Assembly: GCF_001705665.1 (NCBI RefSeq)
Contig: NZ_MDHA01000089.1
Coordinates: forward strand, 1-64,000
DNA from: Thioclava sp. SK-1
Lineage (GTDB): Bacteria; Pseudomonadota; Alphaproteobacteria; Rhodobacterales; Rhodobacteraceae
Length of the DNA stretch: 64,000 nucleotides
Direction: 5' to 3'
Part shown: piece after piece, positions 44,224-53,630 of the stretch
Numbering within the stretch: the stretch's first letter is position 1
Layout: every line of letters starts with the position of its first letter
Notes under the pieces: model-generated
Databases searched by the model: none
Told to the model about the DNA's origin: nothing
Seen by the model: the letters and a program-made list of their open reading frames with translations, nothing else
Made by a program: the position numbers and the translations under genes

Positions 44224-45539
44224 TGCAGGCGCTTTTTGATATTACGGCGCTTGGCATTGGCCCAGCGACCGCGATTATGTTCGGCCTTATGGTGGTTTTG
44301 CTGTTGTCGGGGATGCCATTGGCATTCGTGACATTGTTGGTCGCGTTGGTCTTTGCGCTGGGGTTTTATGGCCCGATGTCGGTGACAATCATCACCAGCC
44401 GCATTTATACATTTGTGAACAGCTTCATCTTTGTCTCTGTGCCGATGTTCGTGCTGATGGCCGCGATGCTGGACCGATCGGGCGTCGCGCGCGATTTGTT
44501 TGACGCGCTGAAGCTGATTGGTGGCCGCATTCGTGGCGGCGTTGCTGTCCAGACGATCTTTGTCTCGGTGATCTTGGCAGCGATGTCGGGGATCATCGGT
44601 GGTGAAATTGTGCTGTTGGGTCTGATCGCCTTGCCGCAGATGTTGCGTCAGGGATATGACAGATCATTGGCGATTGGCGTGGTCTGTGCAGGTGGGTCAC
44701 TGGGCGCGATGATCCCACCGTCCATCGTGTTGATCATGTATGGCCTGACCGCGAATGTGTCGATCGGGGATCTGTTCACTGCGGCCTTCGTGCCCGGGCT
44801 TGTGCTTGCCAGCCTTTATGTCACCTATGTTTTGGTTTCATCTTACTTTCGGCCAGGAATGGCGCCCCCACCTGTACATGAACATATTCCCACATCTGAA
44901 AAGCTGCGCCTGTTAAAGGGGCTGTTCCTGCCGCTGCTTGTGGTGACGTTCGTGCTTGGTTCGATCTATGCCGGGATTGCATCTGTCACCGAGGCCTCTG
45001 CCGTGGGCGTGGCCGGTGTGGCGCTGTCCGCGCTGATCCGGGGGGAATTCAACTGGCAATTCCTGAAGGGCAGCGCGATGCAGACGCTGGCCACATGCGG
45101 GATGATCGTGTGGATCGGCATCGGTGCCACGGCCTTGGTGGGTGTGTACAACCTAATGGGTGGCATTCACTTCGTCGGTGGGTTGATCACCGGGATTTCG
45201 GACAAGCCGATTGTGATTGTTTTGGTGATGATGGCGATCTTGTTCGTTCTGGGCGCGTTCCTGGATTGGGTGGGGATCGCGCTGCTGACCATGCCGATTT
45301 TCGTGCCGATCATCAAACAACTGGGGCTGGACCCGGTGTGGTTTGGGGTGCTGTTTTGCATGAATATGCAAATGAGTTTCCTGTCACCGCCCTTCGGGCC
45401 TGCGGCATTCTATCTGAAATCGGTGGCACCGTCGGATATTTCGCTGGGCGATATTTTCCGGTCTTTGCTTCCGTTTATCGCTTTGCAGGCGATTGCCCTG
45501 GCGTTGATGCTGTTCTTCCCCGGAATGGCCGTCTACTGA
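44223..45539 (+). CDS. TRAP transporter large permease, DctM family (second set)
   Basis: This 438-residue protein has about 12 helices. DctM blocks are [92 protein letters not shown] and [35 protein letters not shown]. It is followed by a strong hairpin and then the IlvD/Edd dehydratase gene. Confidence 0.92.
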   Translation: MQALFDITALGIGPATAIMFGLMVVLLLSGMPLAFVTLLVALVFALGFYGPMSVTIITSRIYTFVNSFIFVSVPMFVLMAAMLDRSGVARDLFDALKLIGGRIRGGVAVQTIFVSVILAAMSGIIGGEIVLLGLIALPQMLRQGYDRSLAIGVVCAGGSLGAMIPPSIVLIMYGLTANVSIGDLFTAAFVPGLVLASLYVTYVLVSSYFRPGMAPPPVHEHIPTSEKLRLLKGLFLPLLVVTFVLGSIYAGIASVTEASAVGVAGVALSALIRGEFNWQFLKGSAMQTLATCGMIVWIGIGATALVGVYNLMGGIHFVGGLITGISDKPIVIVLVMMAILFVLGAFLDWVGIALLTMPIFVPIIKQLGLDPVWFGVLFCMNMQMSFLSPPFGPAAFYLKSVAPSDISLGDIFRSLLPFIALQAIALALMLFFPGMAVY

Positions 45540-45544
45540 TCCCT

Positions 45545-45570
45545 TCGGGGCCAGCCTGATCTGGCCCCGA
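45545..45570 (+). terminator. Perfect 10-bp stem hairpin after dctM
   Basis: TCGGGGCCAG at 45545-45554 and CTGGCCCCGA at 45561-45570 enclose loop CCTGAT. The hairpin ends 30 bp before the dehydratase start. There is no long T tract, so it could reduce read-through into the dehydratase gene or stabilise the transporter message. Confidence 0.5.
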
Positions 45571-45600
45571 TCTACTCCTTTGCCGATACGAAAGGCTGCC

Positions 45601-47397
45601 ATGCCCCGCAAGACCATGACCCCCGACCAATTGCGGTCACGCCAGTGGTTTGACAATCCCGATGATCCAGAGATGACCGCACTGTATCTGGAGCGTTATT
45701 TGAACTACGGGCTGACACGTGCGGAATTGCAAGGTGGCAAGCCAATCATCGGTATCGCGCAAACAGGCAGCGATTTGTCACCGTGCAACCGCCATCATAT
45801 TGAACTGGCCAGCCGCCTGCGCGATGGGATCATTGCCGCAGGGGGCGTGCCGTTTGAAATTCCGGTGCACCCTATTCAGGAAACGGGTCGCAGGCCCACG
45901 GCCAATCTGGACCGCAATCTGGCCTATATGGGCCTGGTTGAGCTGCTGCACGGCTATCCGCTGGACGGCGTGGTGCTGACCATCGGCTGTGACAAGACGA
46001 CCCCTGCATTGCTGATGGCGGCTGCCGCGGTCAATCTTCCGGCCATCGCCTTTTCAGTGGGGCCGATGCTGAATGGCTGGTTCAAGGGCGAGCGTGCCGG
46101 ATCGGGCAGTGTCGTCTGGCAGGCTCGCAAGATGCTGGCCGCGGGTGAGATCGACAATGATGGGTTCTTTGATCTGGTTGCGTCCTCCGCCCCATCCGTT
46201 GGGTTTTGCAATACGATGGGCACGGCCTCAACCATGAATTCCTTGGCCGAGGTTTTGGGCATGCAGTTGCCCGGCTCTGCCGCCATTCCAGCCCCCTATC
46301 GCGAACGCGGGCAGATGGCACGGGCGACCGGCGAACGGATTGTTGAAATGGTATGGGAAGACCTGCGTCCCAGTGATATTCTAACCCGTCCGGCGTTTGA
46401 AAACGCAATTGCGGCCTGTTCCGCCCTTGGCGGGTCGACCAATGCCCCGATCCATATCAATGCGATCGCCCGTCATGCAGGGGTGACGCTGAACAATGAC
46501 GATTGGGACCGTTTGGGCCGCAATGTGCCGCTGATTGTCAATTTGCAACCTGCCGGTATTTATCTTGGCGAAGATTTCCACCGTGCAGGCGGGGTGCCTG
46601 CCGTGCTGGGAGAAATGCATGCTGCAGGCCATTTGCCCCACCCCCAAGCAGCCACCGTGGCAGGCACGCCCCTGCTGCAAACGGCGATACGGTCGGATGC
46701 GCCAGATGTGATCCGCTCATTTGACATGCCGGTCAATATGGCGGGCGGTTTTGTTAATCTGCGCGGCAATCTGTTTGACAGCGCAATTATGAAATTATCT
46801 GTGATTTCAGAGGCATTCAGAACGCGCTACCTATCTGATCCCGATGATCCTGATGCGTTTGAAGGCACCGCCTATGTCTTTGACGGGCCAGAGGATTATC
46901 ATCACCGGATCGATGATCCCGCGTTGAACATTCCCGCCGATGCGATTTTGATCATGCGCGGGGCAGGGCCGCTGGGCTATCCCGGCGCAGCCGAGGTGGT
47001 GAACATGCGCCCGCCCAATTACCTGATCCGCCAGGGCACGCGCGAATTGCCTTGTATTGGCGATGGGCGTCAATCGGGGACATCGGGCTCTCCGTCAATC
47101 TTGAATGCGTCGCCCGAAGCGGCGGCAGGTGGCAACCTGGCGTTGGTGCAAGATGGCGATCGGATCCGGGTTGATCTGAAGGCCGGGCGTGTGGATCTGT
47201 TGCTGGCGCCGGACCAATTGGCGGAACGCCGTGCGGCATTGGAGGCCGCAGGCGGCTATGCGATCCCCGCGCCACAGACCCCATGGCAAGAGATTTTTCG
47301 CGAACGCACAGGCCAGCTGTGTGATGGGATGGTGCTACAAGGGGCCGATGGCTACAGCGACATCGCCCGGAAATCTGTGCCGCGCAACAATCACTAA
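45601..47397 (+). CDS. IlvD/Edd family dehydratase, pentonate/aldonate dehydratase-like
   Basis: This 598-residue enzyme has three cysteines in the cluster-binding positions: C62 (SPCNRHH), C130 ([10 protein letters not shown]) and C203 ([11 protein letters not shown]). The spacing is like that of [2Fe-2S] L-arabinonate/xylonate dehydratases, which convert pentonates to 2-keto-3-deoxypentonates. The branch is sugar-acid rather than branched-chain amino acid, supported by context. ATG 45601 is chosen; an in-frame TTG at 45580 has no better ribosome binding site. It closes the sugar-acid cluster and converges with ampR. Confidence 0.88.
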   Translation: MPRKTMTPDQLRSRQWFDNPDDPEMTALYLERYLNYGLTRAELQGGKPIIGIAQTGSDLSPCNRHHIELASRLRDGIIAAGGVPFEIPVHPIQETGRRPTANLDRNLAYMGLVELLHGYPLDGVVLTIGCDKTTPALLMAAAAVNLPAIAFSVGPMLNGWFKGERAGSGSVVWQARKMLAAGEIDNDGFFDLVASSAPSVGFCNTMGTASTMNSLAEVLGMQLPGSAAIPAPYRERGQMARATGERIVEMVWEDLRPSDILTRPAFENAIAACSALGGSTNAPIHINAIARHAGVTLNNDDWDRLGRNVPLIVNLQPAGIYLGEDFHRAGGVPAVLGEMHAAGHLPHPQAATVAGTPLLQTAIRSDAPDVIRSFDMPVNMAGGFVNLRGNLFDSAIMKLSVISEAFRTRYLSDPDDPDAFEGTAYVFDGPEDYHHRIDDPALNIPADAILIMRGAGPLGYPGAAEVVNMRPPNYLIRQGTRELPCIGDGRQSGTSGSPSILNASPEAAAGGNLALVQDGDRIRVDLKAGRVDLLLAPDQLAERRAALEAAGGYAIPAPQTPWQEIFRERTGQLCDGMVLQGADGYSDIARKSVPRNNH

Positions 47398-47414
47398 GAT
47401 TGGCGCGAACGTCG

Positions 47415-47450
47415 GGCACGGACGGTCACTGACATAGATCCGCCCGTGCC
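47415..47450. terminator. Bidirectional hairpin between converging dehydratase and ampR genes
   Basis: The arms 47415-47425 (GGCACGG-A-CGG) and 47440-47450 (CCG-C-CCGTGCC) pair over ten bases with one A-C mismatch and a 14-base loop. The position between two converging genes fits a shared terminator. Confidence 0.5.
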
Positions 47451-47488
47451 AGGCTACCGCACGGCGGGTCAGGGTTTGTAAAGGGCCA

Positions 47489-48376
47489 TCATACGGTCGG
47501 TGCCTGATTTTGCCGGCATTGTGCCACGATCCAGCGCGAAAAATTGTTCATTGCCTTGGTGGACACACGATCAGAGCGCCAGGCAAGATAATATCGGCCG
47601 GCAAATACAGTTGTTGCAAATGGCTGAACCAGTTGCCCCTGTGAGATATGTCGGTCAAACATCACCACAGGCAATAGCGCCACACCCGCACCCGCAGCAG
47701 CCAGTTCAGCCAAAGCCAATGAGCTGTCAAAAATCGCACCTTTGATCGGCGGGCAGGGCGTTTGCGCAGCCCCGAACCATCCCGGCCATTCTGCACTGCG
47801 ATAGCTGCGCAGCAGGGGCATATGTTGTAAATCCGCCGGGTCGCGCAACCGTGCGGCCATGGCAGCCGCGCATAACGGCGCAAGCGGCGCTTCCAGCAGC
47901 GGGATCATTTCATGATTGGTCCAGCCACCGATGCCGAAACGGATCGCCATATCCAATCCTTCGCGCAAAATCTCGACGCGGTTGTTATGGGTGGAAATTC
48001 GCAAGTCAATCTCGGGATGGGCGGCATGAAAAGCGTCTAATCGCGGCATCAGCCAGCCAAGGGCGAATGTAGTGTTCACCCCAATCGACAGGATCTCAAT
48101 GTCGCGACGGCGGTCAAGACGGTCCAGCACCCGTGCGATTGCGTCGAACCCATGTTCCAAAACCGGAAATAACAGCCGTCCTTCGTCGGTTGGGATTACG
48201 CCCTGCGGGCTGCGCAAAAACAAGGTTACGCCCAGGCTGTCTTCAAGCCGCGCGATTTGATGGCTCACGGCGGCTTGTGTCACGCGCAGCTCAGCCGCGG
48301 CTTTGGTAAAACTGCCTTGTCGCATGATGACTTCAAAAACGCGCAGTGCGTTCAGTGGAAGGTCGGGGCGATCCAT
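47489..48376 (-). CDS. ampR: LysR-family regulator AmpR (beta-lactamase regulator)
   Basis: This 295-residue LysR regulator matches AmpR of enterobacteria in several diagnostic places: LPLNALRVFEVIMRQGSFTKAAAELRVTQAAVSHQI for the HTH, RISTHNNRVEILREGLDMAIRFG, MPLLRSYRSAEWPGWF, and IFDSSLALAELAAAGAGVALLPVVMF. AmpR senses cell-wall recycling muropeptides and controls ampC. The gene is divergent from the class C beta-lactamase gene, exactly the AmpR-AmpC layout. The HTH also resembles GcvA, so specificity rests on the ligand-domain matches and context. Confidence 0.87.
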   Translation of the reverse strand: MDRPDLPLNALRVFEVIMRQGSFTKAAAELRVTQAAVSHQIARLEDSLGVTLFLRSPQGVIPTDEGRLLFPVLEHGFDAIARVLDRLDRRRDIEILSIGVNTTFALGWLMPRLDAFHAAHPEIDLRISTHNNRVEILREGLDMAIRFGIGGWTNHEMIPLLEAPLAPLCAAAMAARLRDPADLQHMPLLRSYRSAEWPGWFGAAQTPCPPIKGAIFDSSLALAELAAAGAGVALLPVVMFDRHISQGQLVQPFATTVFAGRYYLAWRSDRVSTKAMNNFSRWIVAQCRQNQAPTV

Positions 48377-48394
48377 CGCATTACCTCAGCTAAT

Positions 48395-48414
48395 GACGAA
48401 TGATAATATTTGTC
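48395..48414. promoter_or_regulatory. Inverted repeat in the ampR-ampC intergenic region
   Basis: GACGAAT-N6-ATTTGTC has one mismatch and lies 19 bp before the ampR start and about 100 bp before ampC. LysR regulators bind such dyads in divergent promoters. This is the best AmpR operator candidate in the 139-bp gap. The match to enterobacterial AmpR boxes was not tested. Confidence 0.45.
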
Positions 48415-48515
48415 GTTTGCGGCCGCTGGGCAAGAGCGAATATTGAACCCGGGCAGCGCTGCTTCAGACCTCTCCATCGGCTTTCGACATCACAAAGCCC
48501 CATAAGGACTTTCAC

Positions 48516-49697
48516 ATGATACCTTCTTTTGCTGTTAGGCCGCGCGCTGTGGCAGGGCTGCTGTTTGGCCTGTTTGCCGCCACGACGGAATTGGTCGCGC
48601 AGCCCCTGACCGACACACAGATAGCCGATCTTGCGCGCGACAGCTTTGCGCCGGTGATCGCGGAATATGACATTCCGGGACTGGTGGTGGGCATCACATT
48701 GCACGGTCAATCGTATTTCTACGCAACCGGGGTGGCCGTGCGTGATGGCCGCGTCCCCGCGTCGCCTGACACGATATTTGAGCTGGGCTCGATCAGTAAG
48801 ATATTCACTGCGACGCTCGCGGCATTGGTGGACAGCACAGGGGGAATTGATTTGAATGCCCCCGTGTCGACCCGTGTGCCAGCCCTGAAAGGCTCTGTTT
48901 TTGACTCGATCCGGCTTGTGGATCTGGCAACGCATGTGACCGGAGGGTTGCCGCTGCAAGTCCCTGTTGATGTGCATGATGTGCCAGAGCTTGTCGAATG
49001 GATGGCCGATTGGACACAGCCCCGACCCGGGATGCGCAGCTACTCAAATGTCAGCATTGGTTTGTTGGGCCATATTACCGCCCAGGCGATGGGCCTGCCC
49101 TATGCCCAGGCCGTGCAGGATGTACTATTCCCCGCGATGGGCCTACGCAGCACATTCGTCAACGTGCCTGTCCCTGCGATGGATCGCTATGCCTATGGGT
49201 ATGATCGCAAAACAGACGCGCCGATCCGCGTGAACCCAGGTGTATTGGCGGATGAGGCCTATGGCGTGAAATCCACTGCGCGCGACATGGTGCGCCTGCT
49301 TGATCTGGAACTGGGTCAAAAACAGGCCGCGCCCGATCTGATGGCCGCGTTGGAACGCACCCGCGAAGGCCGCGCACAAACCGCCTATTACACGCAAGAT
49401 ATGATCTGGGAGCAATATCCGTGGCCGGTTGATCTGGCGGTGATGGAAGCGGGCAATGGGTATGACTTTATCTTATCTCCTCAGCCTGCGGCCAAGATAG
49501 CGCCCCCTTTGCCAGTGCAAGACAATGTCATCTTGAACAAGACCGGCGCGACGAATGGGTTTGGTGGGTATGTCGCACTTATCCCCGCTGAGGATCTGGG
49601 GATCGTTGTGCTGGCCAACCGCAATTATCCGAATGAAGCACGGATACGGGCAACATATAGCCTGATCCAGTCTCTACTTACGGCCCAAAAGCGTTAA
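48516..49697 (+). CDS. ampC: Class C (AmpC-type) beta-lactamase
   Basis: This 393-residue serine hydrolase has the three class C motifs: S92-I-S-K95 (ELGSISKIF), Y176-S-N178 and K342-T-G344 (NKTGATNGFGGYVALIP). Other AmpC-like blocks are IRLVDLATHVTGGLPLQVP, AYGYDRK and LGIVVLANRNYPNEARI. A signal peptide (first about 29 residues, ending ELVAQ) sends it to the periplasm, where it would hydrolyse beta-lactams, typically cephalosporins. The divergent ampR supports inducible control. The second motif is YSN rather than YAN. Confidence 0.9.
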   Translation: MIPSFAVRPRAVAGLLFGLFAATTELVAQPLTDTQIADLARDSFAPVIAEYDIPGLVVGITLHGQSYFYATGVAVRDGRVPASPDTIFELGSISKIFTATLAALVDSTGGIDLNAPVSTRVPALKGSVFDSIRLVDLATHVTGGLPLQVPVDVHDVPELVEWMADWTQPRPGMRSYSNVSIGLLGHITAQAMGLPYAQAVQDVLFPAMGLRSTFVNVPVPAMDRYAYGYDRKTDAPIRVNPGVLADEAYGVKSTARDMVRLLDLELGQKQAAPDLMAALERTREGRAQTAYYTQDMIWEQYPWPVDLAVMEAGNGYDFILSPQPAAKIAPPLPVQDNVILNKTGATNGFGGYVALIPAEDLGIVVLANRNYPNEARIRATYSLIQSLLTAQKR

Positions 49698-49956
49698 AAA
49701 GTCATCCATCGGGTCGGGGGGGCGACGCGGCATCCCGGCCTGTAACATCGGCTATATTCCGGCATGTTTTTTGAATTTTGTGCACGGCCGGTGTCGGGGG
49801 GCTGCTGACCAGCCAAAAGGCGCGACTGCGCCGACACTTCAACGGGTGATTATGTGGTCACATCGTATATTCACCTTTGCATATTCCCCCGGACGCCGTT
49901 TTGCCTGTTGCGGTGCACGCTTGGCATATGGTCCGCACCGCAGCATAGTTCAGCGG

Positions 49957-50403
49957 ATGCACGTTTCAGAAGAATTACTCGTGGTTTTCGACACAGATTG
50001 TGTGATGTGTTCGGCATGGGTATATTTTATCTTGCGCCACGAACGCGCGCCAACGGCAAAATTCATTTCAGCTTGGTCCGAGGACGGCTTGGCCCTTGCT
50101 GCGCGTCATATGCTCGCGCCTGAAGACCTAGACACAACCTATCTGGTGGTCGTGAAGGGACAGCCCTTACTCAAGTCTGACGCCACCATTGCCATATTGA
50201 ATACGCTGAATGCGCCGTGGTGTTGGGCAGCTGCACTTCGGTTCATACCGAAACCGGTGCGGGACTGGTGCTACGACCGCATGGCCAATAATCGATATCG
50301 GTGGTTCGCGCGTCAAGAACAGTGCTTTTTACCGCCGCAAGGACAAGAAACCCGGTTCATTCAAGGGCGCACCCGCACAGCGGTTTCTTCAGATCATAGG
50401 TAA
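49957..50403 (+). CDS. DCC-family (DUF393) thiol-disulfide oxidoreductase-like protein
   Basis: This 148-residue protein starts MHVSEELLVVFDTDCVMCSAWVYFILRHE, the D-x-x-C-x-x-C signature of the DCC family, followed by LDTTYLVVVKGQPLLKSDATIAIL and a C-terminal RDWCYDRMANNRYRWF. The family is thioredoxin-like but poorly characterised. ATG 49957 fits the family start; the open frame continues upstream to 49771 without recognisable sequence. The 259-bp gap before it shows nothing I can name. Confidence 0.82.
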   Translation: MHVSEELLVVFDTDCVMCSAWVYFILRHERAPTAKFISAWSEDGLALAARHMLAPEDLDTTYLVVVKGQPLLKSDATIAILNTLNAPWCWAAALRFIPKPVRDWCYDRMANNRYRWFARQEQCFLPPQGQETRFIQGRTRTAVSSDHR

Positions 50404-50633
50404 GGTCACTGCGCGTATCACAGTGATTGTGGGCTGTCTTACGCGGCTGATGACAGCAGGTTGCGCAGGGCTTGTGGCTACGACGACAGCGCAAAACGTC
50501 AGGCCTGAATACAGTGCTGTCTAAGGGAACCATTCTTGCGTGGGTTAAGCGAAGATTGGGCGACACCTTATTGTGCCGCCACATGTTTCGGGCGGCGAAA
50601 CCGCTTGGTCGTAGCATGTTCACCGACGCGTCA
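50404..50633. other. Gap with no recognised gene
   Basis: Between the DCC gene and the converging ABC binding-protein gene I see no confident coding sequence, hairpin terminator or repeat. Open frames of up to about 100 codons exist in several phases but none has family features, and they overlap each other. Confidence 0.4.
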
Positions 50634-52247
50634 TCAGGTATTCAGCCAGACATATTCAGAGAAGGCATAGCCGTTCAACCCGCCTAACGGGTTGGGGGCC
50701 AAACCGCCAAGCTTGTCCGTATACGCGTCAATATTGCTCATATAGGCGGGGATAATTGTGCCTGCCTTTTTCGCGACCATCTCTTGCAGGTCCCAATAAA
50801 TATCGGTGCGCTTGGTTTCATCGGTCAGGCCGCGCGCCTCTTTCAGCAGCCTGTCAAATGACGTTGAAAGATAGCGGCTCTCATTCCACGGGGCGTCGGA
50901 TGTATATAGCAACGAGAACAGGATATCGGGCGTCGGGCGCGGGTTGATATGACCGAAATGTATCGGCGCCTTCAGCCAGTAATTCGACCAATATCCGTCG
51001 GCGGGCACCTGATCAATTTTGATATTCATCCCGATTTGCGCGCCCGCCTGTTGGATTACGGTTGCCATATCGACCGATGATGCCGCGGCTTCAGACGCAA
51101 CAATTGGTACTTCAACACCTAAAAGCCCCGCTTTCTTAAATGCGGCCCTGGCACGTTCGGGGTCGAATTCTACAGGCGCCAGTTCGGTGTTATAATATCT
51201 GCTGGCTGCGGAAATCGGTTGGTCATTCCCTATTTCGGCAAAACCGCGCAGCACCGATTTTTGAATTGCTTCGCGATTGATAAGATATTTCATCCCCTCA
51301 ATGAAACCCGCCTTTGTGCCCGGATCAAGATCCATGCGGATGTTGAGATCGGTGTAGTTCCCAGCGGTGGTGGTCAGTGTCGAGATGCCCGCCCGACCTT
51401 CTAATGAGCGCATGGCCCGCGGATTGATCTTGGCCGCAATATGGATATCGCCCGACAATAGCGCATTTAGCCGTGCTGTGGTGTCGGCAATCGCGAAAAA
51501 TTCGACACTGTCGAGATAGGGCCCATCGGGTTTGAAATAATTTTCGTTCCGCTCACCGACCGATCGCACGCCGGGCTCAAACACTGTGCAGGTAAAGGGC
51601 CCGGTGCCATTGGCCGTCGTGAAATCGGTGGTGCCATCAGCGATGATCGCGAAATGATGTAACCCCAGGATCGTGGGCAAATCCGCATTTGGTTCGGACA
51701 GCACGATTTTTACCGTAAGAGGTCCGGTGGCCGTAATATCGATCATTTGTTTAGCGATGGCATTGACCTTAGAGCCCACCTCGGGGTCCAGATGGCGCTG
51801 CAGCGAATAGACGACATCGGCAGAGCCAAAGCTTTTGCCGTCATGAAAATACACGCCGGAGCGCAGCGTGATATACCATGTTTGCGCGTCATTCGTCTTG
51901 ATGGTTTTTGCCAATTCCATCTGTGGTGTGCCGGTCTCATTTATGAAAGTCAGCCGGCTATAGAAGGTGCAGGCACGGACGTAATCGGTGGTATTCGAAC
52001 CTTTGGCAGGATCAAGTGTATCGGCAGTTGATGCAGACCAGCCTGCTGCTTTCAAATGCCCGCCGCGCGTTGGGGTTGCGGCCACTGATCGACCGGCAGC
52101 GCCCAAAAGCGTGCCACCTGCGGCCAGCCCGACCCCGCCTGTCATAAGCATTCGCAAAAGATCGCGCCGCGATGCGCCGTGACGCAGTGCGTTTTGTAAA
52201 CTGCGATCATCTTGCCCAGTCCAATCCCGTGGTAAGTCGCGTGTCAT
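50634..52247 (-). CDS. ABC transporter binding protein, family 5, Tat-type signal
   Basis: This 537-residue SBP_bac_5 protein has a twin-arginine signal: S26-R-R-D-L-L31 followed by a hydrophobic stretch and SVAATP. The mature part has WYITLRSGVYFHDGKSFGSADVVYSLQRHLD and NGTGPFTCTVFEPG, blocks of peptide-type receptors. Export by Tat suggests that it folds before export. AGGGAGA precedes the ATG. It is the third gene of a minus-strand operon with a FAD oxidase and a dehalogenase, but no permease or ATPase gene follows, so it is an orphan receptor in this window. Confidence 0.88.
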   Translation of the reverse strand: MTRDLPRDWTGQDDRSLQNALRHGASRRDLLRMLMTGGVGLAAGGTLLGAAGRSVAATPTRGGHLKAAGWSASTADTLDPAKGSNTTDYVRACTFYSRLTFINETGTPQMELAKTIKTNDAQTWYITLRSGVYFHDGKSFGSADVVYSLQRHLDPEVGSKVNAIAKQMIDITATGPLTVKIVLSEPNADLPTILGLHHFAIIADGTTDFTTANGTGPFTCTVFEPGVRSVGERNENYFKPDGPYLDSVEFFAIADTTARLNALLSGDIHIAAKINPRAMRSLEGRAGISTLTTTAGNYTDLNIRMDLDPGTKAGFIEGMKYLINREAIQKSVLRGFAEIGNDQPISAASRYYNTELAPVEFDPERARAAFKKAGLLGVEVPIVASEAAASSVDMATVIQQAGAQIGMNIKIDQVPADGYWSNYWLKAPIHFGHINPRPTPDILFSLLYTSDAPWNESRYLSTSFDRLLKEARGLTDETKRTDIYWDLQEMVAKKAGTIIPAYMSNIDAYTDKLGGLAPNPLGGLNGYAFSEYVWLNT

Positions 52248-52319
52248 TCCTATCTCCCTGTAAGGATATATGGTGTTGGTCGAGGCGATCTGCCGCCGCC
52301 TTCAACCGGTCGGAGGCTG

Positions 52320-53630
52320 TCAAAACCCAAGCCGATCAAGGGTTTCATAGCCCGCTGTAATGGCCCGCACCCCGATGGCGCGCAGCGCAAAAAACGGCAT
52401 TTTTGGTAAGGTGTCTCGCGCGACAAGCCCCAGATTGACGGGCGCGCCCACTAGCCCCAGCGCCACACAATGTCCGACATATCCCGACATCGCGACACCC
52501 GCGCCATTGAAGCCTGCGACAAAATGCTGGCGCTGGCTCAGCATGCCTGCCATTGGCAGAGCATCGAAGGTCAGCGCCACATGACCTGACCAACGATGAC
52601 TGATTTTATGGGTCTTCAGCTGTGGGAAGATCGCGACCATGGCGCGTTCCAGTCGCGCGAATGCACCAGCCGCATCAACAGCGCCCAAAGCGCCGCGCCC
52701 CCCGAATATTAGCCGGTCCCCCTCGCGCCGGAACCAGCGCATCATCCGCCGCGTCTCGGTATAGCTACGCGCCTGTCCGCAGATCTCTTGGGCAAGTGAC
52801 GCGGGAAGGGGAGCGGTCGCCACCATAGCCGAGCGGAAAGGCACGACCGCGCGGCGAAGCCCGGCGGTGGCATGGGTGATTGCGCTATAGGCATCGGTGG
52901 CATAGATCACATGATCGGCGCGGATTTCGCCATTCGGCACAGTTGCACAGATATGACCGGTCTTTTCGACCACCTGTAACACCGGGCTATCAGTATAGAT
53001 CTTGACACCCAACCGTGCTGCGGCCCGCGCCAATCCATATAGATAGTCAAGCGGTCGGATTGTCCCACCTTGGGGGGTGAAAAGCGCGCCACAAAAACGG
53101 GTGCTGCCGGTTTCGGCATGGGTCTGATTGCGGTCTAGCAAGGTCAACCCCGTCACGCCAAGCTGGGATTTTTGCCAATCTGCATCGGCGGCCAGCGCAT
53201 CAAATGCACGGGCATTGTGGGCGCAGCTCAGTGTGCCATTGCGTTGATACTGTGCTGCAATCCCATAGCGCGAAAGACTGTCTTCCAGGTGAGTCACCGA
53301 CGCGGCAGCAATATCATGCATCACCCTGGCCGCTTCGATACCGTGGTTTTGGGTCAGCGCGCTGTAAGATATGCGAAATTTCGCATTTACGACGCCACCA
53401 TTACGACCCGAACCACCGGTGCCGATCGGCCCGGCCTCTGCCACAATGACGCGGCGCCCGTTCTGCGCCAGGGTCAGCGCGGCATGCAGCCCCGCATATC
53501 CGCCTCCGACCACCAGAACCTCGGCATGATCTGCCGCGGGTGCGGATAAGAACGCAGGCGGAACGCCGGCCAAATCCTCCCAAAGTGATGGCGCTTTGTG
53601 AGGGACTGCGATGGTGCGTGGCACGCTCAC
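52320..53630 (-). CDS. FAD-dependent amine/amino-acid oxidoreductase (DAO family, PuuB-like)
   Basis: This 436-residue flavoprotein has the dinucleotide motif VLVVGGGYAGLHAALTLA (G42-G47), EAGPIGTGGSGRNGG typical of PuuB/GlyOx-type DAO enzymes, RPLDYLYGLARAAARLGVKIYTDSPV, and C-terminal HFVAGFNGAGVAMSGYVG. It oxidises an amine or N-substituted amino acid to an imine plus peroxide or reduced acceptor. It overlaps the dehalogenase gene by 4 bp, and the binding protein probably delivers the substrate or a related compound. Confidence 0.87.
   Translation of the reverse strand: MSVPRTIAVPHKAPSLWEDLAGVPPAFLSAPAADHAEVLVVGGGYAGLHAALTLAQNGRRVIVAEAGPIGTGGSGRNGGVVNAKFRISYSALTQNHGIEAARVMHDIAAASVTHLEDSLSRYGIAAQYQRNGTLSCAHNARAFDALAADADWQKSQLGVTGLTLLDRNQTHAETGSTRFCGALFTPQGGTIRPLDYLYGLARAAARLGVKIYTDSPVLQVVEKTGHICATVPNGEIRADHVIYATDAYSAITHATAGLRRAVVPFRSAMVATAPLPASLAQEICGQARSYTETRRMMRWFRREGDRLIFGGRGALGAVDAAGAFARLERAMVAIFPQLKTHKISHRWSGHVALTFDALPMAGMLSQRQHFVAGFNGAGVAMSGYVGHCVALGLVGAPVNLGLVARDTLPKMPFFALRAIGVRAITAGYETLDRLGF

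Noticed and set aside
50357-50623. Minus-strand open frame of 88 codons after the ABC binding protein
   Set aside because: No recognisable motif, high Cys/Arg/His content and overlap with the DCC gene; I cannot support it as a gene.
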